Source: Gnetum montanum
Taxonomy: Eukaryota; Streptophyta; Gnetopsida; Gnetales; Gnetaceae
NCBI GenBank assembly: GCA_015680685.1
Contig: MNCI01003297.1
Coordinates: 778,075 to 823,946, forward strand
DNA length: 45,872 bases
Direction: 5' to 3'
Below the pieces are notes generated by a model. The model was not told where the DNA came from, did not search any database, and saw nothing but the letters and a program-made list of their open reading frames with translations. The translations under genes were made by a program, and so were the position numbers. Shown here in pieces: positions 32,716-44,612 of the stretch (within the stretch, counting starts at the first letter, position 1; the number at the start of each line of letters is the position of its first letter).

Positions 32716-33562
32716 TGATGAGTAGTGAGGTATCCCTACGCTCAACCATATGAATACGAGTGTACACGCATGATCTAGTCGAATTTCAAGGACTAAGTGC
32801 TTATGTACCGTTACAGAACCTGGACAGGTTAGTTAATCATTGTCTTCCCAAGCTTACTTATATAGTGTGATTGTATGGTTAAGTAAACTTGAGGTATATG
32901 ATTTTTATATATTTTTATGTTTTATGTCCTGGTGCTACAAAGGGAGAAGTGAACTAATTAAGTAACCAATTTAATTTAACTAATTGACTATGCTCTAACT
33001 AGTCCTAACACCAACATATGTTCCCACTTTCCGTACACATCCTAAACTAGTGCAACACTACTAGGATTACCAAATGCTAATTGTTGTTGGGTTACCAAGT
33101 GTTCCATGCATGCTTGAAGTGGTCGTACTGAGTGTGCTTACTTGGAGGAGTTAACAAGGAGAGATAGACAACATTAATTAACTAAGGAAAGCATTAAATA
33201 ACTATAAATAACATTAAATAAGTGATTTTGAATACTACAAGGTTCATCACAAAGTTCATTTTCATTTCTGGCCACAAGGTGTGCTTAGGTACACAATGCT
33301 GAAATAAAGATTTTTTTGCTTTATGACTCCTATTGCAGGCACTCAAAAATAATTCTAACTTTGAAAAGGGAAAAAGGCAAGAGTTCAAGTAAGGGACTAA
33401 GACTAATTAATCAATTATTGCCAAACCAAGTGTGCCTGCATCTGATTTATAGGTGAAAAGATAGGCCTCGATATTGGATGTCCAATATCTCTTGGAAGGC
33501 TTTGATATCGCATACCTGATATTGTGGATGCGATAACGTTGCCCATATATCCTGGCTCATCA
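32716..33562 (-). repeat. 5' LTR of A2
   Basis: The ends are TGATGAG and CTCATCA. It aligns with 24930-25746 along its length. On the minus strand a TATAAATC box is at 33451-33444. Confidence 0.87.
33444..33539 (-). promoter_or_regulatory. U3 promoter of the A2 5' LTR with decayed palindrome boxes
   Basis: Boxes related to GCGATATCGC start at 33468, 33482, 33502, 33516 and 33530 (spacing 14, 20, 14, 14) just upstream of the minus-strand TATA box. All show C-to-T or G-to-A changes from the palindrome, apart from one other change at 33530. Confidence 0.5.
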
Positions 33563-33567
33563 ACCTC
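33563..33567. repeat. Target-site duplication of A2, right copy (ACCTC)
   Basis: It pairs with ACCTT at 24925-24929. The two flanks are gag and protease of the same element, in the same orientation and order. Confidence 0.7.
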
Positions 33568-36112
33568 CTCCCTTCTTCCTAGAGTTTATGGCTTAGGTTT
33601 TGGTGCATGCACCTTGGGTTCCTTATCCATTAGTGTAGTTGGTCTCAGTATGGGTCTAGGTGGGTTATTATTACCTTTAGTGGACTTATTTCTTGGTTTG
33701 GTAATAGGTTCTTTTTGTCATCATTGTAATAGGTTCTGAGTTGTGGACCACTATAGGTGGGATTTGATCATGGATAGTTATGATCTTACTTGTTGTAGGT
33801 GGAGGGACCTAGATAACAAATGGTTCCCTAGGCTTTGGAGGATTAGCAACTTGTTGATTATGCTATGATGTTGAAGCCACTAAAGGGGAAACACATATGA
33901 TAAAGGGCTTCTTAGGGGCTCGAGGAGATGGTACCTATATGAAGAAGGGTTCTCTAGGCTTTTTTTTTGGGGATGCGATGGTACTTTGACAACAAACAAT
34001 TCCCTAGGAGGCTTAGATCATTTGGTTTTTGTGAATGAGGCTATAGTGTAAGAGTTGTTATTAGCTCTTGGAGAGTTGGGCTCATTCAACACCAACTCTC
34101 CATGGTCTATCATCCTCTTGAGGTCATCCTTTAATTCTAGGAAAAAATCAATGTCATGACTAGCCATTTAATGATAATGAAAATACCTATCAAGTCTAAA
34201 GTAATTCAGTGGCTTGGGATCATCATTGGTAGCCATCGTTGGATCTCTAGTTATGTCAAAAAGATGATCATGCTATAATCATCTTTAAGCAACTATTCTA
34301 GAAGCTTAGAGGGCTTCATAGGCAATCTAGTATACTTAGACCTATCCTTTTGCCCAAAGTTTGACCTTGGTTGACTTGGAGCATAGGAAGTGGATGGTTG
34401 GGATGAGTCAAAAGATTTGTTAGGTGATGGTGATCCATGCCTTTCCCCTTACTTTGACTCTTTTGTTACTGTAGCCATGATTGTATGTTCTTGGTTGGTT
34501 TTATCCTTATCCCTCCTCTAATTTTGGTTTTTATAAGCCACATAGGCTAGGTTGTTGCATGACTTAGCTACCTCATTGATGTTCTTAGTTTATGAGAAGG
34601 CTTGGGTTAGTGACCGAGGCTCTAAGTAGTAGAGCTTTAACTTGATGAAGTCATTTACTACTCCTTTGTAGATATCTAAGAGGTGAGTTTTACCAATAGG
34701 CTTTGAAATTTTGTTAAGTGTTGACTTCCACCTTTGAATGAACCTTTTGATCAGTTCAAGTGGTTCCTACCTCACCTTCATTAGTTGATCTAATGTCACA
34801 TCTAGCTTCAAGTTGTATTTGAAGTGGTTGAAAAATTGGCTAATCAAGTCCTCAAGGGAAGAGATGAAACCTCTAGGAAAGGTTTGATACTAATCTAGAG
34901 CCTTACTCTTGAGAGACATGGAAAAAATCTATAGTATCATATGAGGCCAAGCTTGAAAAAAGGGGCAATGAAACCGAAAGGTGACTTGATGTGCATTAGA
35001 ACCCCCTTCACCATTATATTTGTTGAAGTTTGTAATGGGCATGCCAGTGGGTAAGATCACTTGAGGCACTATAGGGCTTATAGATCATCATAGCAAAAGT
35101 CTAGAACCTTGACCATATGATTTGTACTAGCCTTAAGTTTTTGCAGCTCTTTGGTAAGGTCTTGAATCATTTGGAAGGCTTGATCCAAACCTTGGGGCAT
35201 TCCTGTGGGCTATAATGTTTACGTTGGCAGTTGAGAAAGAATTTTTGAGACTTGGGATTGTGTGATGGGTATTAATATAGATAGAAGAGGTTGGATGACT
35301 GTTGTTGTAAGTATGCTTAACAAGGAGAAAGAAGTCTAAATTGGAATTTGTGGTATGAAGGTAGCAAATGGAGTATAAAAGACTTCTGTTACTTGGGGAC
35401 TTAATGAGGGCATTGCTAGTATGCCAAAGGAAGATGATGAAGTTGACATTACTGAGGCTGGGTAAATAGAGTGAGGCTATGTGGCAAAGTGCATTCATGA
35501 GAATAAGGAGGTGGATTGGAAGAAAAGTTGTGTCTAGTATTTGGCAATGATGAGTGTGGATCCAAACATGGGACGATGGATAAGAGGAGAGTTGGATCAA
35601 GGAACTTGTCCAATTGATGAGGTAAGAGATGTGGAGCTAGGTGTAGTTGTTTCAGAAGTTGAAGATTGGAAAAGACTTCCAATAAAGGTGTCTAACTCCT
35701 GTTTGGCCTCAAACTCATCTTTCTCTTCTTGTTGATCCTCTAAGCTAATTACCTCACTAAACTCATCAACCTCTATGAGTTTGATAAGCATTTATGCATA
35801 AAACTCTCTGAGGGAGATTTGGTCATAAGGGGATGGAATGTATTCTTTCCCATCTTGGTGTATGATTTTGAATTGATGCTTAGCATCAGATTCAAAGCAT
35901 GGTATCAATAGACTGGCTTGTATCTTAGCATAGAGAAAGTTGTAGAACTCCTCATTAATGGCTCTAAAGTCTAGGTTTTTGTCTCTTTGCCTAAGAAATT
36001 ACCTTCTTTTTATGATCGTGGGGTCTTTTGGGTCATAAACAAGAATTTCATCTTGGACGGATACCATATTTGTTAGGTTAAGGGATAGTATAGTTGATTG
36101 GTTGAAAGACAT
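33563..36112 (-). pseudogene. gag: gag of gypsy element E, right part of the split element
   Basis: The start is taken as the ATG at 36112 (MSFNQSTILSLNLTNMVSVQ). An acidic segment with EVISLEDQQEEKDEF lies at about 35760-35700. The capsid domain is at about 35060-34600, with FFNHFKYNLKLDVTLDQLMK and LIKRFIQRWKSTLNKISKPI, a pattern common in plant gypsy gag proteins. Near 34220-34100 is a degenerate knuckle-like segment (YFHYHQMASHDIDFFLELKD) that has lost its Cys residues. The remainder to 33563 is Pro/Ser/Thr-rich linker. Stops occur about every 30-60 codons. Its downstream protease is at 24929-24084. Confidence 0.75.
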
Positions 36113-36689
36113 TATCAAAAGATGTTTTGAATGTTTTGAATTTTTACTATTTTTAGTAAACCTTTTAGCACGTTGTGTTTTCCAATAGTGTAGTTTTCTA
36201 TAAATGGACAGGGAAGGAGGTAAGGTGTCAACAATTACCTTATCCATTTGCACTATGTTGGAGTTCCCCCCTCTTGGTCAAAACAATGTTCTTTTTTAAA
36301 AAAGAGTGGGTTTTACTGAAAATTTTCACAGAAAGGAGGGTTTAGGTGATATGGGGGTATGACATCCATGCTGAGGAGGGTATGTGATACCTCCACACTG
36401 AGTGGGATATGGCACACACCCATGTTAAGCCTTAAAATTTCCAGCAACTACTGTGAATTTTCTACCAAAACCTAAACACCCACATTGGGGGAATGACACC
36501 CATGTTGGCTTTGCTATGAAATTTTCACAGTAGAGGGGGGATGGATTTTTTAGAACACCAACATTGACTTCAAAATTTCTAGTAACTGTTGTGAAAATAT
36601 TTTAAAACCTAAATTACCTGTAGCCTCCATGTTGGGTTTCGGCGATAGGGGAATGGGTTTTAGTGTTGGCCTTGCAATAGAAAAGGTGT
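36113..36689. other. Leader of E and motif-rich part next to repeat R copy 2
   Basis: No gene is seen. From about 36300 the sequence repeats words such as ATGACACCCATGTTGG and GAAATTTTCACAG several times. These also occur inside repeat R, so R copy 2 may extend to about 36290, directly upstream of E gag. Confidence 0.4.
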
Positions 36690-37943
36690 TAACAAAATAG
36701 AATCCAAGGTGTCTTGGATGGTTCGATAGATCACCTAGGAACTTGAAGAATGTAAACATGGGTAGAAAAATAAAAATGTAATGTAGATTCAAGAAAATTA
36801 ATGCATAGAAATACACAAAATAAATTCAACTTGCACAACAAAACTGAACTTTAAACTTTATTATAAAATAAGGGGGGGAGGGGGGAGGTCTAGAAATATG
36901 TACAAGGGGTTCCTAAGGATGTTAGAGGGGTTCAGTTTGATGGGTGCTTGGAATACCCATCTCCATGATCTGAATACTCTAAAAATCTTGAAATGTGAAA
37001 CCTTGCTACAATTCTCACTAGATCTATAGTGTTGGTGGTGTAGGGAGTGAGATGTGTGGGGATTATGTGCTACTAAAAAGAGCCATGTTGGGAGTCTTAA
37101 TGCTTAGGTTGCTTAGTGTTGGTGCAGGACCACCCATAATCTCAAGGGGGTAAAAATGGCTACGATGGTTATGGGTTCCATGCTAAACATTTCTCTAAAA
37201 TATTTGTGTTTATAAGTTGTGGAATTCTCAAAAAATGTGGAACCCCTTCATGGTATTTAAGCTTGTCCTTTATAAGGTTTTGGCTAGTTATTATGTGTAG
37301 GTGTTGAAAGTGTCTATGTATAATAAGTTTTGATACCCCTAAGGTACCAAAACCATTCTATTTAATAAAAATAGAAAATGGGAATTTCACCCATGCTAGG
37401 CCCTCTAAAAGTAATGGTAGGCTTACAAAAGTCATGTTGAGATGCATGGTCAATGCTGGGGTATGACACCCATGCTAGGTTATGGCACCCACATTGGGGT
37501 TGTAAGAGCCATGCTAGAGAAATGCTAGAATCTTGTTGGAGCAATGTTGGGGGGGAGTTGCAGCATTGGGGTGTGAAGTAGCAATACTGGGGGGCAAGAG
37601 TTATACCTTCAAAACTAGGCATGGGTGATGTTACACCCCTCTTAGGTGTTTCTAGCATAGCAAAAGTTATACCCCTCACCAAACCCATGAAAGTGCCAAT
37701 TTTGATGGTCCAAAGGGCATTTTAAACACCCCTCCACCCTAAATATAGGTATGATATGGATTTTTTCACTTGGGGGTTGAGGCTTTGACCACTTATGAGA
37801 TATTTTTCAGCCCCAAAAGCCAAAGTATGTGAAATTTCATCTCTTACATTGCAATCTTTACATTTTACAATGAAGTTTCAACCTTGGGTTTCATGGGGTG
37901 AAGGTTACAACATGCAATTTTATTGATGTTTCACTGCAAGCAT
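36690..37943. repeat. Uncharacterised repeat R, copy 2 (uninterrupted)
   Basis: It aligns with 15780-16611 plus 22087-22538 and has no chromovirus insertion. The uninterrupted target is GGTTATGGCACCC at 37479-37491. A minus-strand TATAAAGG lies near 37272. Small open frames in it are not shared with copy 1. Confidence 0.7.
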
Positions 37944-39011
37944 GCCATGTCTTCTATATTTGTTTAGAATTGTCCATTGCTACCATGACCATGGTAGTGA
38001 AAAAAAGAACAAAAACTGATCCACAAAAACTCATCACAATTTAAATCTCTACCTTCCTTTTGGCTTCATCTTCTTCTCTCTTTCTCTAAAGCAGAACTTC
38101 TCTTAATTTTAGGACACCATGGTGTTATCGGTCTTCCATTGTACAATGATTTTGGTTAAATTCTATGCTATATTACATATCCAATTTTTTCTATAATTTC
38201 ATCATTACTAACATCTTTATTTTCCATGTGAAGAGAGAAGATTTTCACAGAATCTTATCTTTATTTAGTGGACATATAGCAAACCCTGAAAATGTGCTAT
38301 GGTTGTATCTTCTTCTCTTAATTATATTTTTCTTTCTGAGATATCAAACCAATTGGAAAAGGAGGAATTATGTGCAATACCTTCTTCTTTCACAACTACT
38401 CTAATTGATCTCAATTTTCCAAAGCACACAATTTCTTTGCTGATTTCAATTTTTTAACCACCCACACTAACACCAACCAAGACGTAATTATTTTGATGTG
38501 GCACATCCTACAACCTAGATTAAACTTAAGGTAGTAGGCATAGTTGGTAGAAAAATGATTAAATTATTGATGAAAAATGGTAGGAAGTAGGTATGTTTGG
38601 TTCTTTTGTCCATTGAAAGGTTTTATTCAAAAGATACTTTACCTTCCTTTTTTTGTATTTGCTTTTGTATGCTTGTGAATGTGATTTTCATAATACTAAA
38701 ACATACTTTAGATGTTGTATACTTATTTTGAATCTAGTCATATTAATTTGAGAATATTTTTTTGGTGAAATATTTCAATTACTATAAGTTATTAGATCTA
38801 CTAATATTTGGATTACAAACTTTTCAAAATTATCTTAATTAATAAGATAGTTGAACATAACAAAAACCAGGTATGTAGTAAGGAAATATTTTTAGTCGAA
38901 TGAAATTTTGATTTTCAATTATAAAAATAACAATGTTTAGTTTACAACATTATAAGCTGTTAATATTATATTTTTTATTTTTAAAGTAAAAGTAAAATTT
39001 CAAATAGTAGT
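37944..39011. other. Non-coding stretch between repeat R and the Helitron
   Basis: A plus-strand frame of 79 codons at 38165-38404 is hydrophobic and AT-driven; I recognise no family. From about 38550 the base composition becomes strongly AT-rich, so the 5' end of the Helitron probably lies here. I could not identify a convincing TC terminus. Confidence 0.35.
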
Positions 39012-39957
39012 ATGTGTGCTAAAAGAACAAAATATTTTCATGTATATAAACAAACAAAAAGAAGTAGCATGAATAATGAGGAATTAGAAGCATTAAGAAA
39101 ATGTGAAATAATTTACAAATCAAATTTAAGAAAACAACAAAAAATAATAAATAACATTAATGGAAATCATTCTTTATGCTAATGAAAAGTGAAGAGATTA
39201 AACTAAATAATGTTATATTAGCAGAATTTAATAATGAAATAAGTTTAAAAAAACTTTAAAAATTTATACAAACTCAACTAAACCATGTGAGACATAGCCT
39301 TTCAAAAAATTTGAAAAATTTTAAATATGAAGACAAACAACATATTAGAAATGCTCAATTAAGATTTCAAAATAGTTTACAAATTGTTTCAAATAAATAT
39401 GAATGTAAAACATGTAATGAAAGAAAATTTGTGATTTCAAGTACCAAGAAAAATAGCATATTGGAAAGTCAAAGATGTCAAAAAGACATCTATCCAAAAG
39501 GTTTTTCTATATCGAATAATATAGATCCTAGAGGACAACCATGTGAACTTCAAGTGTTAACCAAATTTGAAGAAATGTTAATTATGAGGCCCAATTTCAT
39601 AATTCAAGTTACACATGGATATTAACTAAAATATAGAGGTCATACAATAAGCTTTCCATAACATGTAGAAGAAGTAGAAAGAAACCTACCTCAAAATTAC
39701 AAGAGTTACCATTGATTATTGTTCAAAGAAAATATCATGTTGATGGAACATATGATTTTATTGTCAACAAAGTAAGAGTATTAGCAGTGTTAAAATTTAA
39801 AATTTATAATGATAAGTTTTACCAAGATTTTGAAATAGATTTGGAAAGTATTGAAGAACTTCTAGACAATGATGATGTACGATTCACTAATAAAGTTCAA
39901 ATAATTAATATTGATGAATTAGAAGATGAATCAAATATCATAAATCAAATTTAATAA
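39012..39957 (+). pseudogene. N-terminal region of the Helitron Rep/helicase protein
   Basis: A basic 56-codon frame at 39012-39182 (MCAKRTKYFHVYKQTKRSSM) may be the start of the protein. At 39287-39625 the frame contains YECKTCNERKFV, a Cys-x2-Cys pair, and then DPRGQPCELQVLTKFEEMLI, a segment shared by Helitron proteins just before the Rep domain. After a frame change, 39712-39954 continues with VQRKYHVDGTYDFIVNKVRV, then LAVLKFKIYNDKFY and IDLESIEELLDNDD. This matches the usual order (short basic motif, Val-x-x-Ala-Leu, then an acidic helix). It corresponds to the Helitron-associated N-terminal domain that Pfam lists as DUF6570. Confidence 0.75.
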
Positions 39958-40139
39958 ATAATAATGATCATGATGAACATTATGATGAAAGTGTACTTAC
40001 ATTATCTACAATTATAAATGTAGTTGAGTCCAAAACAAAGAATGATCTCATTGAGGATTGACTTAACTTACATAAAATTGAAGTTGTAAAAAGTATTAAT
40101 TAGCCAATAATAGATAAAACTCTATCAAATGAATATTTT

Positions 40140-41763
40140 TGTTATGGATTATTTGATATGACCTTCCCTAATCTCTTTCCTACAAGAAAATGTGACTTCT
40201 ATGACTTAAGAACTAGGCAAGTTCGATTACATGAATATGAAAAACATCTTTTGTTGTATAAAGATGAAAGATTTTCAAGACATCCTAGATTTAGGTACTA
40301 TATTTTAAACATGATTAGAAGTCATCATGCACACAACATGGTCTTGATTTTTATTAAAAGGAATTTTAAAAAAATTCCAATGCATATCAATGAGTTAGAA
40401 TAATGATTACATAAGGATCCAAGTAAGAGTTTCACTAACGAGATTGTATGATTTAGTTCTACTTTGTGAGGTACACGAGCTTACTAGTCAAAATTTCACT
40501 TACAGTTGATATCAATGTTGAATAAAATTGAATCTCCTACTATATTTTTCACATTAAGTGTTGCTAATATCCATTAGCCTAACTTACATAAACATATGAT
40601 AAGAGTTTCAAATAAAAATGATTTCCAACAAAGTAAACAACAAATAGTCATTGAAAACCCTCATGTCATAGAACAATATATGTATTACCATTACCAAATT
40701 TTTATGAAAGAGATTTTGAAGAAAGACATAAAAGTCATTAACTATTAGTCAATGTACGAATGTCAACATTGAGGGTCTCCTCATATACATGGATTTTTGT
40801 TAATAGAAAATGCTCCAAATATAGACACAATTAATTGGTATGATAAGGATAAAGTCAACAAGATAAAAAATTTCTTAGATGATCTTGTACATGCATGGGA
40901 ACCCTCAATTTGCCACTACAATGCCATCTCCTAAGGTATGACACAATTACATTCTATTCTTATTAATGTTGATATTATCTTAAATTTAATTTTGATTTTG
41001 TAAATAAAAATATATACAAGAAAATAATTCAAATATGTGTCACCCATCATCATATGATAAAAAAACAATATTTACCAAAGATATCGACAAAGATTACATA
41101 GAACTAATTAACTCAATTCAAAGACATTCAAAATGTAGAAATGATACTTTCTTACAATTAAAAAATGGAAAATTATATTGTAGGCAATGTATCAAAAATT
41201 TATTTGAAACAATATTTTAAAAAACTACTAAAAAAATTCTAATATTATGTTTACATATGCTTTATAGATTCAAAGTTGCATGGCTTGTTCATGAAATTTA
41301 TTCATTGTTATACAAGAATTGTGAGTCAAAGGAAATTATGTATGTGCCACTAAGAAATGATGATAGATTAGACAAATATCATGGACTAATTCTTCAAACA
41401 TGAAGAGCTAACATAGATTGGCAACCTATTTTTTCAAAACATGCTATTGTAAAGTACATAGAAAAATATGTTGCTAAAGCTATAAAAAACTTCTAATCCT
41501 ATAATGATATGTTAGGAAAAATTGTAAATTTACAAAACAATGAAAATCACATCGGAAAAAGTTACAAAAATTTAATAGCTAAGACATTAATTAAAAGAGA
41601 TATAGGAGCACAAAAAGTATCACATATGTTGTTAGAATTACCTTTAGAAGAATGTAGTAGAATTTTTGGAAACTTAAATTTGTCTAATCAAGTATATAAA
41701 CAGATAGTTACAAGTGAATCCAATAATGAAAAATCATATTCAAAAGATGTTTTAAAAGCATAA
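40140..41763 (+). pseudogene. Helitron Rep domain (HUH endonuclease)
   Basis: The Rep nicks and joins single-stranded DNA in rolling-circle transposition. At 40158-40403 the Helitron-like N domain reads MTFPNLFPTRKCDFYDLRTR and RFSRHPRFRYYILNMIRSHH. The HUH metal-binding motif is at 40782-40790 in the segment SPHIHGFLLIENAP, preceded by YECQH and a TGA in place of an Arg CGA. A Cys-rich segment at 41130-41210 (QRHSKCRND, YCRQC) follows. The catalytic Tyr motif is at 41452-41480, KYIEKYVAKA, with Tyr at 41455 and 41467, so both Tyr of the Helitron type remain. The end, RDIGAQKVSHMLLELPLEEC at about 41599-41658, is a signature after Rep. Several stops and shifts break it. Confidence 0.83.
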
Positions 41764-42200
41764 ATAAATAGACCAATAGACATGAGTAGGTTAAACTTTT
41801 ACGAGGTGACAATAAAATTTCATTTACACTTTGAAAAATAAGTTATGGTAACAAAGACAAAAAGAAACAATAGTTCAAATTTATCCTATATTTATAGAAA
41901 AACCAATAGACAATTTTGAAAAATGGTTAGAATATTGTTGAATTCAAATATTGCTCTATGTTCAATTTTGTATATATGAAATAGAAATAGGAATAATAGA
42001 AGAGCAAATAAGAGCTAATTGGAAAATATATGAACAAATAATTGAAATAATTACTAATAAAAGTGAAACTAGGGAAGATAAAACTTGTGAAGATAATGAA
42101 GAAGATGTTTATATTGAAAATGTAAATCACCTTTAAAACAAATGGTAGCTTTTATTAGGTTTGCAACCAACACAAGTTTTAAATCACATAGAAGTAGATA
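41764..42200 (+). pseudogene. Decayed linker between Rep and helicase of the Helitron
   Basis: Only scraps can be followed, such as YIYRKTNR and an acidic stretch near 42070-42130. The overlapping minus-strand frames in this segment are AT-driven and not genes. In intact relatives this part links Rep to helicase and has low conservation. Confidence 0.4.
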
Positions 42201-43654
42201 TGTTAGGATGAACAGACATAGACATTTCATATGAATGGAACAAAATTGATCAAAATGAAATTGAAAGAGCATTACAATTTCTAAATTCTTTGAAAAATTC
42301 CAATATTATTATTATAATGCAAACTAGTATAAATTATCAACAAACATTAAATGACAAATAATGAAAAGTGATTAATATTTTTCAAAATCATTATATTCAA
42401 AGTAAAGCAAAGGCATTAAAACCTTTGAAATTAATAGTACAAGGTAGTGGGAGCATAGGAAAATATTTTCTAATTCATGCTATTAAAAAAAGTTTCTACT
42501 TTAGCATTTTAAAAAAAATTCCTTTGTTTGTAATGGCTCCAATAGAGATTACAACTTTTAATATTGAAGCAAAAATAATTCATGTTGGTTTAAAACTATT
42601 CATAAAATGAAAAAAATTAATATTATTTAACATCAGTGGCAAAATGATTTTAAAGACATAAAATATATTCTCATTTTTGAGTATAGTTTTATTGGAGATA
42701 GGATATTAGAATATATAGATACCAAGACTACGACAAATATTTTCTCATTGTAATGAAAGTTTTAGAAGTAGGTCATTGATTTTCATAGGTGACATAGATC
42801 AATTATCTCTAGTCCGAGATATAACACCAAATTACTCTAAAGGTATTGGAAAAATTTTATGGAATGAGTTTACATATATTATTTTATTGGATAAAATATT
42901 ACAATAGAACACATCTACAAAAGAAAGAATTTTTTTAGAATTAGTAGAAAATGTAAGAACATGTACACCAAGTATTGATTGGAAAATACTAATGAATAAA
43001 AGCCAAAAACCAATTACTTAATCAAGAATCAAAATGTTTTGATGATAGCATATACTTATTTTGAAGAAATGATCAAGTAAATGAACACAAAAAGAAAACA
43101 TTACGTGATTTGGGAAAGCCTATTTGTCAAAGTCTTAGTATTAGTTATTGTTCTAATCAATACATATTCATGGATGATGATGATTTGGAAGTAGAAATAT
43201 TAATCACAATTAGGGCTAAAGTAATGTTGACAGTGAATATATCTACTTGTTATGGTTTGGTAAATGGAACAACTAGTACTATTATAGATATATTTTACAG
43301 TAATGAAACAAAGAAATCGGCACCACCATCCTTAGTTTTGATTAATTTTCCAAATTATACTGGTCCATCGTTCATGTCTTTTTCAAGGAAAATAGTTCTA
43401 ATAATGCTAGTACAATTTGGTTCAAAGAAACAATTATCACTAAAACTGGCATCGACACTTACAGTACATAACTCACAAGGCATGACACTTGAAAAAGCTG
43501 TTGTTGATATTACACATACATAATATCCTAGATTAGTTTATGTTGCACTGTCTCATGTTAGATCATTATCATACCTACAAATTTACAATATAATTTTCTA
43601 TGACTAGTATGAAAAACTAAACAAAATCAAAATTAGCCCAAAGAAAAATAAATG
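42201..43654 (+). pseudogene. PIF1-like helicase domain of the Helitron (SF1)
   Basis: The helicase unwinds DNA during transposition. Walker A at 42443-42466 reads GSGSIGKY, with the Lys kept but the Ser/Thr after it changed to Tyr. APIEITTFNIEAKIIH follows, as motif Ia. Walker B at about 42660-42700 reads YILIFEYSFIG, with Phe in place of the Asp and Glu kept. Motif III is GDIDQLSLV from 42788. Downstream segments include LLDKILQ and NVRTCTPSIDWKILM. After a frame change at about 43110 comes the C-terminal part, with RAKVMLTVNIS, GLVNGTTSTIIDI and TVHNSQGMTLEKAVVDI at about 43461-43510, then YVALSHVRSL to about 43570. This order is that of PIF1/Rrm3 helicases in Helitrons. Confidence 0.85.
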
Positions 43655-44007
43655 AAGAAATCATATGAAAAATTTATTAGAAAGAAACACTTTTAATTCT
43701 ACATATACTAATAGGTATAATTTTTATTAGTTCATTTATCATATTGTAAATTTTATAAATAAATATTAGTTAATATAAATTATTTCTTATTTATTTACAC
43801 TATGAAGAAAACTAATATTATGTCAATACCATAGTGTCCATTAACTTGATTGCTACTCCACTTAGTTTGATGCCATTATCTGTTCTTGGTCAATATGATA
43901 AAAATTGGGTTTGTGAAGTTCATATAATATATAAAAGTGGGATGAAACCATTTGGAAATATTAAAGATGGTAAAAAAGTATGAACTTATTAAATAATGGA
44001 TGGTCAA

Positions 44008-44077
44008 GTACCATTTTCAATTAATTATGTTTATGTTCATTGCAATTTATTTAAATATTAATAATTACATTTCATAG
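44008..44077 (+). other. Intron 1 seen in the RPA-like gene
   Basis: It starts GTACCA and ends TTTCATAG. Its removal joins DGQ to ESIMQV in frame, matching the RPA70 domain A strand order. It is 70 bases long. Confidence 0.65.
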
Positions 44078-44528
44078 GAATCTATTATGCAAGTTATAAC
44101 CTATAATGAATATATGAAAATAACAAATGATAATTTACATGTAGGGAGTGTATATTGCGTTCATGGAGAAAAATTAAAAAAAAACATATAATTTAATAAA
44201 ACAAAATGTGATTATGAGATGGTATTAAAAAGATTCTAAGAAAATCTATCAAATAGATCAAATGGTCAAGAAAATTCCAAATTGCAAGTATACTTTCATT
44301 AAGCTCATAAATTTGGATTTTTATATTAACTCATTGAAGAAACTACATATTTTTTAAAAATTGCTAATTATTGAGTAATATATTTGATATGTTTCATAAC
44401 TAACATTTCTTTTTAACATTTATAAATCTAATTGGAATAGTAGTAGGAATAAGTCCAATCAATACATTAAAGAAAGATGTAAATGATCAAATAATTGAAA
44501 GAAGAGAATTAAAGATACTAGATCCAAG

Positions 44529-44612
44529 GTAAGAAAATATTTTTTATTTCATTATAATATGCATATAATAAAGTTATATAACTCTAAAGTTATATTTGTA
44601 TTATGATTGTAG
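44529..44612 (+). other. Intron in the RPA-like gene between ILDP and NDEPTT
   Basis: It starts GTAAGA and ends GATTGTAG. Removing it keeps the frame and continues OB-fold B. It is 84 bases long. Confidence 0.7.

Larger units (their letters stand above)
24930..33562 (-). mobile_element. Athila-like gypsy element A2, 8633 bp, both LTRs, internal deletions
   Basis: Two LTRs with matching inverted ends flank the primer site, gag, a residual protease, RT, RNase H and the end of integrase, all on the minus strand. A five-base near-perfect target duplication surrounds it. The RT is of the type seen in Athila-lineage elements (PLVIVPKKGGKRKVCIDFRL, PFIDQVLDTIA), and the primer is tRNA-Asp. Two deletions stand out: the protease active site (junction at 30054, a lone N) and the whole integrase catalytic core (junction near 27900). 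About 1.9 kb of non-coding DNA separates pol from the 3' LTR. It sits inside element E. Confidence 0.85.

Noticed and set aside
36868-36890. Poly-G run as a regulatory or quadruplex element
   Set aside because: It is a single short homopolymer-rich stretch not shared with the other R copy at the same length, so it is more likely slippage.
38165-38404. Hydrophobic 79-codon frame as a membrane protein
   Set aside because: AT-rich DNA readily gives Phe/Ile/Leu-rich frames; no conserved motif or neighbour supports it.
41927-42272. Two minus-strand hydrophobic frames
   Set aside because: They lie opposite the Helitron linker and reflect AT-rich sequence only.
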